From the NCBI GenBank assembly GCA_963794165.1, contig CAWCCT010000009.1, forward strand, positions 372,001 to 436,000: a stretch of DNA of 64,000 nucleotides. The letters run 5' to 3'. This DNA is from PALSA-350 sp963794165 (GTDB taxonomy: Bacteria > Acidobacteriota > Terriglobia > Terriglobales > Acidobacteriaceae). Positions within the stretch are counted from its first letter, which is position 1, and the number at the start of each line of letters is the position of its first letter. Below, piece after piece: positions 52,949 to 61,679 of the stretch. The notes under the pieces are model-generated. The model did no database searches, was not told where the DNA came from, and saw nothing but the letters and a program-made list of their open reading frames with translations. Made by a program: the position numbers and the translations under genes.

Positions 52949-54058
52949 TCACGGCGCCATCTTGCCTTTCGGGTCATACACGGCGACGCCGACGCGAGAG
53001 TCAGCGCAGCCGTAATAGAGAAACCACTTATCCTTAAAAAAGACCAGGCCTTCCGCAAAAGTTGTTCCGGCGGCATACTGGCCGCTTTGTTCCCACGCTT
53101 TCTCCGGCTTGAAAAAGGGCTTGTCTGTGCGGGCGACGAGCTTCTCGGGATCATCAGCCGAGAACAAAGCCTGCCCGTCGGAGTACGCGTCAGCAGCGAT
53201 TCCGGGCGCCCCGTCGACCGCGGCGTTCTTGCCGTTGTAGATGAGCACAATACCGTGATCGGTGAGCAGCGATGGCGGTCCAACTTCGGGGAACGCGCTG
53301 TCGAAGAGCCGCGGCCGGCGCTCGAGTAGCACGATAGCTTTGCCGGAGGAATCCTCGACCGGCGTCCAATGGATTAGGTCGGGCGATGTTGCCAGCCGCA
53401 CCTGGATCTCTCCCCAGTACATCCAATACTTGCCGTGGATTTTAGCCGCGATCAGGCGGCCATCGGCGAACCGGGTGACGATGCTGGCCGATTTGTAATT
53501 GAAATGCTGATACTTTTCTCCCACCAGGGCGGGTCCCTGCTTGGTCCAATGAATGAGATCAGTAGAAGTGGCAATTCCGATGTCGTAGGCCTGACGGTTC
53601 CACTGGGTGTAAGTAAGAACGTAGGTACCGTCTTCGCGCTCGACCACGCGAGGATCTTCGACGCCTCCCGGCCATTCCCTACTCTGCTGCGAGTCAACCT
53701 CAGGGTAGAAAACGGGAGCGGGCTCGGTTGCGAAGTGGATGCCATCATCGCTCGAGGCCAGGCCCACGCGGGACGTGTGCATGCCGATGGCCATGGTTCC
53801 GGAGTCGTCCTCGGCGCGATACAACACATAAATTTTTCCCAGGCGCACGATGGCGGCTGGGTTGAAGGTATGGAGCGCCTCCCAGTGCACCGGTTTGTGG
53901 GTGATCGGATCGGTGAAGACCGCCTTCGGATCGGGCTCGATGATAGGCGCATCGACCGGCCGCACAAACGGTCCCAGTGTCCAGCTGAGCCCCTGCGACT
54001 GGGCAACGGCGGAACTCGCCGACAAAAGGAGAATGCAGAGGACGGCTTTCAGGGGCAT
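52949..54058 (-). CDS. Secreted GH130-like glycosidase/phosphorylase
   Basis: 369 residues with a signal peptide (AVLCILLLSASSAVAQ). Five-bladed beta-propeller features of GH130 are seen: FNPAAIVRLGKIYVLYRAED, GGVEDPRVVEREDGTYVLTY, ATSTDLIHWTKQGP and GTTFAEGLVFFKDKWFLYYG. GH130 enzymes are mannoside phosphorylases or mannosidases. Secretion favours a hydrolase. It precedes the YbhB-like and sugar dehydrogenase genes in a minus-strand sequence, suggesting a sugar-related group. Confidence 0.88.
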   Translation of the reverse strand: MPLKAVLCILLLSASSAVAQSQGLSWTLGPFVRPVDAPIIEPDPKAVFTDPITHKPVHWEALHTFNPAAIVRLGKIYVLYRAEDDSGTMAIGMHTSRVGLASSDDGIHFATEPAPVFYPEVDSQQSREWPGGVEDPRVVEREDGTYVLTYTQWNRQAYDIGIATSTDLIHWTKQGPALVGEKYQHFNYKSASIVTRFADGRLIAAKIHGKYWMYWGEIQVRLATSPDLIHWTPVEDSSGKAIVLLERRPRLFDSAFPEVGPPSLLTDHGIVLIYNGKNAAVDGAPGIAADAYSDGQALFSADDPEKLVARTDKPFFKPEKAWEQSGQYAAGTTFAEGLVFFKDKWFLYYGCADSRVGVAVYDPKGKMAP

Positions 54059-54070
54059 GGGACGTGCCTT

Positions 54071-54646
54071 TCAAGGACGATGGAAACGCCCCACCAGAAC
54101 AGCCTTGGCCAGAATATGTCCGTCCATTGCCTTCATCACATCTGCCTGGGTGGCATCGGGACCCAGGGTCAACTTGGTATCCAGGGCAAACAGCTGGTAC
54201 GTGTAGTGATGATAGGGCCCGGGTGCCCGCGCGCCCATGCCCATATAACCGACCTTTTGGCCGCGGTTCAGCGCCTGTATCGACCCATCGGGCAGCTGCG
54301 CTTGCGCCGGCACGCCTTCCGGCAGCTCGCGTACCGTGCCCGGAATATTGAAGATCATCCAATGCAGGACCTCATTGGTGGTTTTGGTCAGCGACGTATC
54401 TGGATCGATCAGAATCAGCGCAAAACTAACCACGCCGTCGGGCACATTTGTCCAGGTCAGGCTGGGCGAAACAGGAGCGCCGTTTTCCGCCGCCTGGGTG
54501 AATTTGTTAGGAATAATTCCGCCATCGTCAAATGCTGTGGTCGTCAGCGTGAGCCCAGGTTTAGCCATCGGAGGCGGTGCAGCCGGAGTCTGTGCCACCG
54601 CCGCCATCGCCGACACCATCGCTGCAATCACCATTAGCTTTTTCAT
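54071..54646 (-). CDS. YbhB/YbcL-type (PEBP) secreted protein
   Basis: 191 residues. ATG 54646 has AGGAGG 5 bp upstream. Signal peptide (LMVIAAMVSAMAAVAQ). PEBP fold marks: SPSLTWTNVPDGVVSFALIL, DPDTSLTKTTNEVLHWMIFN and HHYTYQLFALDTKL. YbhB-like proteins bind phospholipid-like or small ligands; function in bacteria is unclear. It lies 12 bp before the GH130 gene in the same direction. Confidence 0.9.
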   Translation of the reverse strand: MKKLMVIAAMVSAMAAVAQTPAAPPPMAKPGLTLTTTAFDDGGIIPNKFTQAAENGAPVSPSLTWTNVPDGVVSFALILIDPDTSLTKTTNEVLHWMIFNIPGTVRELPEGVPAQAQLPDGSIQALNRGQKVGYMGMGARAPGPYHHYTYQLFALDTKLTLGPDATQADVMKAMDGHILAKAVLVGRFHRP

Positions 54647-54659
54647 CGTCCCTCCTCGA

Positions 54660-55931
54660 TTACCTGCTGTTGCGATAGAAGACCCGCCATACCTTCCCCT
54701 CCTGGCTGTCGGTGATGTAAATGGAGCCATCCGGGGCTTGAGCGACCCCGTCGGCGCGCGCCGCCGCATCGGTAGGGCTCATGAGCGGCTCCTTGCCCGC
54801 GAACCCGCCGGCAAAGATCTCGGACTTGCCCGACGGCTTGCTACCGGCGAAGGGCTGAAAGGTCACGTTGGAAGGTGCCTGGGGAAGAGGCGCGCGGTTC
54901 CAGGAGCCGTGGAAGGCGATGAACGCGCCCCCTTTGTAGCGTGCGGGGAATTGGCTGCCGGAGTAAAACATCACATCTACCGGGGCCCAGTGCGCCGGAT
55001 AGCTGGCGACAGGAAGCGTAAACGCGCTGCAGCGGCCCACGATTTTGCCGTCGCCGCCATACTCAGGGTTGAGCACCAGCTTCTTGTGAACATAGTCAAA
55101 AAAGCAGTAGGGCCAGCCGAAATTCATTCCCTGGGTTGCGCGATACATGGGCTCCGCCGGAAGCGTGGCATTTTGTTCCGCAGTAAATTTCTCCGGCCAT
55201 AGAACATCCAACTGGTCGCGGCTGTTCATCACGATGTAGAGCGCGCCGTCGTGCCAGGTGATTGCCGGCTCCTGTCGCAATCCAGTCACAAACTTCTGCC
55301 CATCGGCCTCTTTCTGGTGCAGCTTATTCTCGTCAAACTTCCAGATGCCGCCATGAGTTTCAAGCAGTGGACAGGGGTCCTGGCCCACGATGCCTTTGAT
55401 CCGATCCTGGGACTGGCAGGCATTTGAGGGAGAACCGATATTGATGTAAAGCGATCCCTTGCCGTCAAACGCGATGCCCTTGTCATGATGCTCGTGCTCC
55501 GGCGGCAGGTCCTCCACCACCACCTCTGGCGGCCCGGCGGGCTTCAGTTGACCCGGGGTCATTTTCCAGCGCTCCACCGAGTCCACTTTGGCCACGTACA
55601 AATAGCCGTTGCGCAGCGCAATCCCGGTGCTGCTACCGTCGCCGAAAAATTCCTTGATCTCGAACCGTCCGTCCCCGTTCTCGTCGCGCAGGGCAACCAC
55701 ACCTCCGGTCTTGCCCTTGCCGCTTTGCAACGCAACATACAGGTCGCCGTTGGGCGCAGCCACAGCGTGTCGCGCGGTACCCAATCCATCTGCCGCCACC
55801 AGCGCGCAGAAGCCATCGGGAAGCGTCAAACCCGCGTCTGGATCGCAGGCCAATGGCGTGGCCGCATGTAATGCTGGGCCGGCGATGCAACATGCCGCGG
55901 CCAGAAGCAATCTAAGGATTTTGATTCTCAT
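54660..55931 (-). CDS. Soluble PQQ-type aldose/sorbosone dehydrogenase-like protein
   Basis: 423 residues with a signal peptide (LLAAACCIAGPALHAA). A six-bladed beta-propeller like the soluble sugar/sorbosone dehydrogenases: HHDKGIAFDGKGSLYINIGS, GGIWKFDENKLHQKEADGQK, GLRQEPAITWHDGALYIVMN and MNFGWPYCFFDYVHKKLVLN. Family members bind PQQ and oxidise sugars in the periplasm. A divergent cytochrome c gene starts 65 bp away and could take the electrons. Confidence 0.88.
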   Translation of the reverse strand: MRIKILRLLLAAACCIAGPALHAATPLACDPDAGLTLPDGFCALVAADGLGTARHAVAAPNGDLYVALQSGKGKTGGVVALRDENGDGRFEIKEFFGDGSSTGIALRNGYLYVAKVDSVERWKMTPGQLKPAGPPEVVVEDLPPEHEHHDKGIAFDGKGSLYINIGSPSNACQSQDRIKGIVGQDPCPLLETHGGIWKFDENKLHQKEADGQKFVTGLRQEPAITWHDGALYIVMNSRDQLDVLWPEKFTAEQNATLPAEPMYRATQGMNFGWPYCFFDYVHKKLVLNPEYGGDGKIVGRCSAFTLPVASYPAHWAPVDVMFYSGSQFPARYKGGAFIAFHGSWNRAPLPQAPSNVTFQPFAGSKPSGKSEIFAGGFAGKEPLMSPTDAAARADGVAQAPDGSIYITDSQEGKVWRVFYRNSR

Positions 55932-55995
55932 CTATCTCTCCGGTGCAATGACCAGTTCGATCAGGGTAGTGTAATCTTTTTGAGGAGACGACGCG

Positions 55996-56451
55996 GTGCT
56001 TGCAAAAAAGAACGTTCTGTTTTGCCTCGGACTTATTATCGGCGGATTTTCGCCTCAGCTTATTCACGGCCAAACGGCGCCGGCGGCCGGAGACGGCATA
56101 TACAGCGCCGATCAGGCCCAACGCGGCGAGGCACTCTATAAGAAGCAGTGCACCGCATGTCACGGTGAAGCGCTGGATGGAGCGGGTCCGTATCCGCCGC
56201 TCAGCGGGAATGACTTCCTCACCAAATACGCGGGCAAGCCGGCAAGCAACCTCTATGACATGATCCAGAAGTTAATGCCGGCAACGGCCCCCGGCTCTCT
56301 TAGCCGCACGGACGCGGCCGATTTGTTGGCTTATATTCTCAGCTTCAACAAATTCCCGGCCGGGAAAGCGGATTTTCCGAGCGACGCGGACAGCCTTAAA
56401 AAACTGACCTTGCCAACAGCTCCGGCTAGTGCCCCAAAGCCTGCGCAATAG
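55996..56451 (+). CDS. Periplasmic c-type cytochrome
   Basis: 151 residues, GTG start at 55996 with GAGGAG 8 bp upstream. Signal peptide (NVLFCLGLIIGGFSPQLIHG). One haem site CTACHGEALDG; the distal Met is likely in KLMPATAPGSL. Divergent from the sugar dehydrogenase gene and probably its electron acceptor. The 3' end overlaps the convergent SGNH gene by 26 bp. Confidence 0.92.
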   Translation: MLAKKNVLFCLGLIIGGFSPQLIHGQTAPAAGDGIYSADQAQRGEALYKKQCTACHGEALDGAGPYPPLSGNDFLTKYAGKPASNLYDMIQKLMPATAPGSLSRTDAADLLAYILSFNKFPAGKADFPSDADSLKKLTLPTAPASAPKPAQ

Positions 56452-57124
56452 CATGTTCGGCTAGCGGAGCCATCACCGCATACCCCTTGGCTGTCGGATG
56501 TACGCCATCCGAGGATAGGCCCGGGAGCATGCCGCCCTTCGGGTCCGCCATCGCTGTGTAGTAGTCCAGGTAGACACATCCGTTGTGTGCGCAGAAGTCC
56601 TGCAGCCATTTGTTCAGTCCCTGGATCCGAGGCACCGGATTGATCCCCGGCTTCCATGGATACGCAGCAGCCGGCGTAATCGAGGCGAAGATTACCTTGA
56701 TGCCGTTCTGGGTGGCGATATTTGCCATCGAGGTGTAGTTGTCCTCGACCATGCGCTGGGTGGTGGGGCCGGTGTTTCCGGCAATGTCGTTTGTGCCCGC
56801 CAGGATAAGCACCGCAGCCGGTCGCAGGTGCACCACATCCTGTTGGAAGCGGATTACCATTTGGGCGGTGGTCTGCCCGCTGATCCCCCGGTTCACGTAA
56901 GGCTTGCCGGGGAAAAATTCTCCAGCGGAAACCGTACGGCCCCACGCGTCGGTAATCGAATCCCCGAAAAAGACCACTCGCTTTTCGTCAGGACCCGCCG
57001 GGGGAAGAGCCTTGTTTTCCGCGCGGTAACGGGCCAGGTTTGGCCAATCGAGCAAATTTGGCTGTTGCGCCCAAACGTAGCCTACGCAAAGCAAAGCGCC
57101 GCATAACCATAAACTTTTTTTCAC
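56426..57124 (-). CDS. SGNH/GDSL hydrolase, secreted
   Basis: 232 residues from GTG 57124, 3 bp after the YeiH-type stop. Signal peptide (SLWLCGALLCVGYVWAQ). SGNH blocks: VVFFGDSITDAW (Ser), NRGISGQTTAQM (Gly), LILAGTNDIAGN (Asn) and SSDGVHPTAKGY (Asp-His). Likely a lipase/esterase or acyl carbohydrate esterase. A longer frame from 57595 reads through the upstream gene and was not used. Coupled to the YeiH-type gene. Confidence 0.92.
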   Translation of the reverse strand: MKKSLWLCGALLCVGYVWAQQPNLLDWPNLARYRAENKALPPAGPDEKRVVFFGDSITDAWGRTVSAGEFFPGKPYVNRGISGQTTAQMVIRFQQDVVHLRPAAVLILAGTNDIAGNTGPTTQRMVEDNYTSMANIATQNGIKVIFASITPAAAYPWKPGINPVPRIQGLNKWLQDFCAHNGCVYLDYYTAMADPKGGMLPGLSSDGVHPTAKGYAVMAPLAEHAIAQALGH

Positions 57125-57126
57125 AG

Positions 57127-58224
57127 TTACAAGTGATACCAATGGTCGGCGCCAAAGACAAGTCCAAGGGTGATGAGGGCGATCACAATTTCTCCCACCG
57201 CACCGACGATGAAGGGCCGCGCCCCCTGCTTGCTCAGCTCGCGCAGGTTGGTGCGTAAGCCCACTCCAGCAAATGTGAGCAGAAAGGCCCAGCGGGAGAG
57301 GTTGCCCACCGCCGCCAGTTGCGGCTTGGTGAAGAAGCCAACCGTGGCCAGTAGAGAAATGAGCAGGAAACCCAGCACGAACTTGGGAAATTTCTTCCAC
57401 AGAAATGCGCCCTTGTTCGTCACTTCCGCGGCTTGGCCCTTCGCTGCCCAGTAGATGGCATATCCAAGAACGACGAACCCGATGGTGGCGTTGCGGCAGG
57501 TCTTGGCCAGCACCGCGACCTTGCCTGCTGCGTCCGAGTACAACGCTCCGGCGGCTGTGGCCTCCGCGGTATTGTCCACCGCAAGCCCTGTCCACAGGCC
57601 GTAAGCACGATCACTCAAGTGCAGGGCGTGGCCAATGAGCGGGAAGAGAAAGAGAGAAATCGCGCCCAGCAGGAGGATCGCGGCGATGGCATAGGAAGAG
57701 TCCTCTTCGTCAGCGTCGATCGCGCCCTGCGCCGCGATGATGGCGGAGACTCCGCAAATAGACGATCCTACGGCCAGCAGGCTTACCAGCTTGGGTTTGA
57801 GTTTGAATGCGCGGCCCAGGTAAGTCATGAATGTAAGGGCCAGGGCGAGTTCAATGGCAATAAGGAGCAGCGAGATGCCGCCGAGGCGGCGGACATCGCC
57901 GAGGAGAAATCGCGCCCCGAGCAGGACAATCCCCGCCTTGAGCCAGAATTCGTAGGTTGCCACCCCGGAACGAAAAAGCGCCGGAACGCCAACGGTATTC
58001 GAAATCACCAGGCCGATGAGGATAGCCCAGAGAACATATTCGATGTTGGGTAGTACCAGGTGGTGCGCCTTGCCGTAATGGGCGATGAATTGTTCAATAA
58101 ATTTGCCTGCATAGCCGACTACGGCTAGCAGCAGGATTCCGGGTATGAGTCCGGCGGCGCTGGCTGGCTTTGTTGATTCAATCGGTGCGGCCGGGGCAGG
58201 GGTTCGTAAGGCGGAGCTGGCCAT
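57127..58224 (-). CDS. YeiH/UPF0324-type putative sulfate exporter
   Basis: 365 residues with about ten membrane helices. Motifs LVSLLAVGSSICGVSAIIAA, LWTGLAVDNTAEATAAGALY and FLLTFAGVGLRTNLRELSKQ are typical of UPF0324. Reported or predicted for sulfate or sulfonate-related export in some bacteria. A 37-residue membrane peptide gene lies 21 bp upstream. Confidence 0.9.
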   Translation of the reverse strand: MASSALRTPAPAAPIESTKPASAAGLIPGILLLAVVGYAGKFIEQFIAHYGKAHHLVLPNIEYVLWAILIGLVISNTVGVPALFRSGVATYEFWLKAGIVLLGARFLLGDVRRLGGISLLLIAIELALALTFMTYLGRAFKLKPKLVSLLAVGSSICGVSAIIAAQGAIDADEEDSSYAIAAILLLGAISLFLFPLIGHALHLSDRAYGLWTGLAVDNTAEATAAGALYSDAAGKVAVLAKTCRNATIGFVVLGYAIYWAAKGQAAEVTNKGAFLWKKFPKFVLGFLLISLLATVGFFTKPQLAAVGNLSRWAFLLTFAGVGLRTNLRELSKQGARPFIVGAVGEIVIALITLGLVFGADHWYHL

Positions 58225-58245
58225 GAGTCTTCCTCTTTCTCCGAG

Positions 58246-58359
58246 CTACCAGGGAACGGTTTTCAGCAAGCCGAAACGGACGAGCAGCGCCCCGGCAAAC
58301 GCCAGCAGCACGGCCCAGGTGTCGAGGGAAAGGCGGCTAAGGGGCGAGGGTTTGGACAT
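58246..58359 (-). CDS. 37-residue membrane peptide next to the YeiH-type gene
   Basis: Starts MSKPSPLSRLSLDTWAVLLA and ends LLKTVPW with one hydrophobic helix. AGGAG lies 9 bp before ATG 58359; the stop is 21 bp before the YeiH-type start. Likely a small accessory subunit. Too short for most gene finders. Confidence 0.75.
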   Translation of the reverse strand: MSKPSPLSRLSLDTWAVLLAFAGALLVRFGLLKTVPW

Positions 58360-58533
58360 ATGTGGATTACTCCTGTGAAGTAATTGAGAATTTCGTGTGA
58401 ATTGCAGCGAGGAAGGGAAACTAGCGACAACAACAGGCGGAGAGCCTGTTCATGATCATGCGCACAAGGGTAGGTTTACGACGGTCCACGTACCGGAGGC
58501 TAGCATAGCCACCAGTGGGATGGCAAGGAACCG

Positions 58534-59439
58534 TTAATTGGAACTGATCGAGTAACGTACGACTACGCCTTCAACATAAGTTACGTCCACGCGCCGATCG
58601 CCGCTTGCATACTCCATCGTTTGCGTTTTCAAGCCGTCGCCGGAAACAGATTCCGATAACTGCTTTCCCTGTCCGAATAAGCTCGTGACCTCGCTCATCT
58701 TCATGCCCCGCTTTAGTTGCGCCGTTGCCGGGATATTCGCATCGGCGGCAGTGTTTTGCATCGCAGGGGGAGCTGCGGTGGGCTGCGAGCCGGCGAAGCT
58801 CACGTAATCTGCAAGCAGCTTCATTACCGCATCAGGCGTTTTTTGGTCTGCAGGTATGGAGCCTGCCCAGCGCAGGTTGAATCGAGAGCCGCCGCTCAGG
58901 CGATCGACCGCGACCTTTTGTGCCTTGATCTGGCTGGCGACTTGTGCCGCGTTGCGGTTGTCGGCCTCCTGGCGCTCTCGCCTTGCTCGCTCCCGATCGA
59001 GGTCGCGCTGCAGTTTACGGCGCTGGTCGTCATCGGTGGTGTTGGAGATCTCTCTTTCCAGCTGCTTCTCGTAGTCGCTTTTGTCTACGGATTTGGCAGC
59101 GACGGTCGTGCTGCTGTCGTCCAGGAAAGTGCCGAAGCCGCCGCCATCCAGCTGGAACTCGATGCGGTCATCCTTCACCACCACTCCGGTCACCCGCGCG
59201 GTGTCTCCTTTATGGATCGCCACGCCGTTACTTTTGAGCCGGCTGGAGTATTCTTTCCAGTTCATGGGATTGTCTTTATTGAAGCGCAGATCCACGCCCT
59301 GCTGGGTGCCCGGCATGTCGATCTTGAGCACAACTTCCTTGCCCGTGAAATAGCTGGCCAGCGCGCTGCTTTGAGCACCTAGGGGTAAGGTGCAAAGCGC
59401 CATGATAAGCAGAACTCCGGTCATTGCTGATCGAAACAC
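58534..59439 (-). CDS. Secreted hypothetical protein with charged coiled-coil segment
   Basis: 301 residues from GTG 59439, which has AAGGAG about 10 bp upstream (ATG 59424 also possible). Signal peptide (TGVLLIMALCTLPLGAQ). A beta-rich part (SSALASYFTGKEVVLKIDMP, VVVKDDRIEFQLDGGGFGTF) is followed by a charged helix region (KQLEREISNTTDDDQRRKLQ, DLDRERARRERQEADNR) likely to form a coiled coil and a SmpA/OmlA-like C-terminal part (LKRGMKMSEVTSLFGQGKQL). Function unknown. Confidence 0.78.
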   Translation of the reverse strand: MFRSAMTGVLLIMALCTLPLGAQSSALASYFTGKEVVLKIDMPGTQQGVDLRFNKDNPMNWKEYSSRLKSNGVAIHKGDTARVTGVVVKDDRIEFQLDGGGFGTFLDDSSTTVAAKSVDKSDYEKQLEREISNTTDDDQRRKLQRDLDRERARRERQEADNRNAAQVASQIKAQKVAVDRLSGGSRFNLRWAGSIPADQKTPDAVMKLLADYVSFAGSQPTAAPPAMQNTAADANIPATAQLKRGMKMSEVTSLFGQGKQLSESVSGDGLKTQTMEYASGDRRVDVTYVEGVVVRYSISSN

Positions 59440-59572
59440 GGTGCGCCTTCTCCTTATGGGGTCGGCCTGATGATAAGCGAGCCGCGCTCGGTGCTCAATC
59501 AAATTTCGTTTCCCCACCGACGTAAACGGATGCCCGATATGCCCGATTTCCTGTGGGTCTTAGTTGCTCTAG

Positions 59573-60901
59573 TTAGTCGATGCCCAGGTTGTGTTGCATT
59601 CGCTCCAGCGATATTCCCTTGGTTTCCGGGTAGTACTTGAGAATGAGAAAGAAATGAACCACCATCATCGCCCCAAAAAATATAAATGGGTAAGCGCCGG
59701 AAGAGCCGGCCATGATGGGAAATACCAGTGAGATGACGGCGTTGGTCACCCAATGAGACGAGCTGCCCAGCGCCTGGCCCTTGGATCGCACGCGGTTAGG
59801 AAATACTTCGCTGATATACACCCAGATAACGGCGCCCTGAGATACGGCGAAACAGGCGATGTACGCCATGAGCAGCCACACCAGCCAATGCAAATGGCGA
59901 TGGGTCATGAAGACATAGGAGATTGCAGCCAGGCATAAAGTCAGCCCCGCAGTGCCAGTCAATAGCAGTTTCCTGCGTCCGAATAAATCGATGACCGACA
60001 TCGCCGCCAGGGTAGCTACCAGGTTCGTCGCGCCCACCGCAACCGCCTGGAGAGCCCCCGAAACCTTGGTGGCTCCTGCCAGCGCAAAAATATCGTTCAG
60101 GTAATACAGAATGGCGTTGATTCCCGACAGCTGGCAGAACATGCCCATGGTCACCGCGAGAAAGATGGGAAATCCGTACTGGCGAGAGAACAAGGGATCA
60201 GCGGATGCTGCTCGCTCCTGGTGAATGGAGGCAACAATCTCGTTCAGTTCTTCTTCCGGTTTCGGAATACCAGTGAGGCGGAGCACCGAGAGTGACTCGT
60301 CAAGCTTGCCCTTCATGGCCAGCCAACGAGGACTGCGCGGAATGCCAAACAGGGCTAGCAGGAAAAGGGCCGCCGGCACTCCGGAGATGCCGAGCTGCCA
60401 GCGCCATTCGGTTGCGCCCAACTGCATACTGTCAATCCAGGCGTTCGATACATAGGCAAGCAAAATGCCGATCACAATGTTCAGCTGAAAGCAGCCGACC
60501 AGGCGGCCGCGCCATTCCGGTGGCGCTATTTCGGCGATATACATAGGCCCCAGGACGGACGATCCCCCGATACCCAGTCCTCCGATAAAGCGAAAGAAGA
60601 TGAGTGCAGTCCAGTTCCAGGCCAAGGCGCAGCCCAGGGCGGAGACAACATAAAAGATGGCCATCACGCGCAGACTGTCCCGGCGGCCAAACTTCTGTCC
60701 GGGAATGCCCGCGGTGATGGCTCCTACGACGGTGCCCAGTAAGGCGCTGGAGACTGTCACTCCCAGCAGAGCGGGCGACAGATGGTAAGTTTGCGTCAAA
60801 GCGTTAGTGGTGCCCGAAATCACCGCGGTGTCAAAACCAAAGAGCAGTCCTCCGAGTGCGCCCACGACTGTGCTTTTTACAACATGAAAGTTGATGCTCA
60901 T
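59573..60901 (-). CDS. Sugar porter (MFS) transporter
   Basis: 442 residues, 12 helices. Sugar porter signatures: GALGGLLFGFDTAVISGTTN, GQKFGRRDSLRV, RFIGGLGIGGSSVLGPMYIA, PRSPRWLAMKG, and PETKGISLERM. Likely imports a hexose or pentose by H+ symport. Overlaps GNAT by ATGA. Confidence 0.93.
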   Translation of the reverse strand: MSINFHVVKSTVVGALGGLLFGFDTAVISGTTNALTQTYHLSPALLGVTVSSALLGTVVGAITAGIPGQKFGRRDSLRVMAIFYVVSALGCALAWNWTALIFFRFIGGLGIGGSSVLGPMYIAEIAPPEWRGRLVGCFQLNIVIGILLAYVSNAWIDSMQLGATEWRWQLGISGVPAALFLLALFGIPRSPRWLAMKGKLDESLSVLRLTGIPKPEEELNEIVASIHQERAASADPLFSRQYGFPIFLAVTMGMFCQLSGINAILYYLNDIFALAGATKVSGALQAVAVGATNLVATLAAMSVIDLFGRRKLLLTGTAGLTLCLAAISYVFMTHRHLHWLVWLLMAYIACFAVSQGAVIWVYISEVFPNRVRSKGQALGSSSHWVTNAVISLVFPIMAGSSGAYPFIFFGAMMVVHFFLILKYYPETKGISLERMQHNLGID

Positions 60902-61413
60902 TTGTCTCCGGTCAGCTTCAGTATGTAGAACCTTACTCCGGAGATAGGGTTGTCGTTGAATCGGCCGGTCTCCGTAAATCCCATGGACCGGTAAAGCTCG
61001 GCCGCTTCAGGCATGGCCTCATTCACCGTATCCAACACCACTGCACTGTATCCCTGGGACCTTGCCCACTCGATGGCGCGGCCGACCAGAGCGCGGCCCA
61101 GGCCGCGCCCGCGAAAACGTGGTTCTATCCACAGCCGTTTCATCTCGGCGGCGCGCATGCCGTCTTTGAGAACTCTCTGCGCAATCGCGGCACAGCCCGC
61201 TCTTTCCCCTGCGGCCCTTGCCAGCAGCAGATCTGCCTCTTTCTCCAAATACTTGCCTGGTAAAGCGCGGAGTTCGGCCTGGTAGCCGGCAAGACACATA
61301 CCCGCGGCGCCCACGGGAGAGGCGGCCAGGTACTCTCCGTAATTCGTCAGCAGGGCGCGCGCCTCCTCCGTGTCTTCAGGCCAGCGCGCGACGGCAATTT
61401 CGAAGTCGGCTGT
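60898..61413 (-). CDS. GNAT family N-acetyltransferase
   Basis: 171 residues from ATG 61413. Acetyl-CoA binding site RLWIEPRFRGRGLGRALVGR (Q/RxxGxG/A), and the C-terminal VVLDTVNEAMPEAAELYRSM and TETGRFNDNPISGVRFYILK. Substrate unknown. The stop overlaps the MFS start. Divergent from the Mop gene. Confidence 0.9.
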   Translation of the reverse strand, partial: TADFEIAVARWPEDTEEARALLTNYGEYLAASPVGAAGMCLAGYQAELRALPGKYLEKEADLLLARAAGERAGCAAIAQRVLKDGMRAAEMKRLWIEPRFRGRGLGRALVGRAIEWARSQGYSAVVLDTVNEAMPEAAELYRSMGFTETGRFNDNPISGVRFYILKLTGDK

Positions 61414-61472
61414 CATCGGCACCACCCAGCTTACATTGCACTTGGCGATCTGCCATCCATACAATCGCAATC

Positions 61473-61679
61473 ATGAAGATATCGGCGCGTAACCAATTGC
61501 GAGGCAAGGTAGAGACGATTGATCTTGGAGTGGTCACGGCGAAGGTGAGCGTGCGCGTGGGGGACAATCTCATCGAGAGTGTGATCACCCGGCAAAGCGT
61601 GTTGGACCTCGGTATCAAGGTGGGAGACGAGGTCACGGCGATCATCAAGTCGACCGAGATTATGTTGGCGGTCGACTAA
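61473..61679 (+). CDS. Mop/TOBE-domain molybdate-binding protein
   Basis: 68 residues, KISARNQLRGKVETIDLGVV then SVRVGDNLIESVITRQSVLD and VGDEVTAIIKSTEIMLAVD, the full length of a single Mop (TOBE) domain. Such molbindins bind molybdate or tungstate. Short leader and ATG 61473 right after TC; the frame upstream belongs to the GNAT antisense. Its stop overlaps the convergent sigma-factor stop by 4 bp. No molybdate transport gene is near. Confidence 0.93.
   Translation: MKISARNQLRGKVETIDLGVVTAKVSVRVGDNLIESVITRQSVLDLGIKVGDEVTAIIKSTEIMLAVD

Noticed and set aside
57125..57595. Upstream extension of the SGNH gene to 57595
   Set aside because: It reads against the YeiH-type gene, and the signal peptide begins at the GTG 57124.
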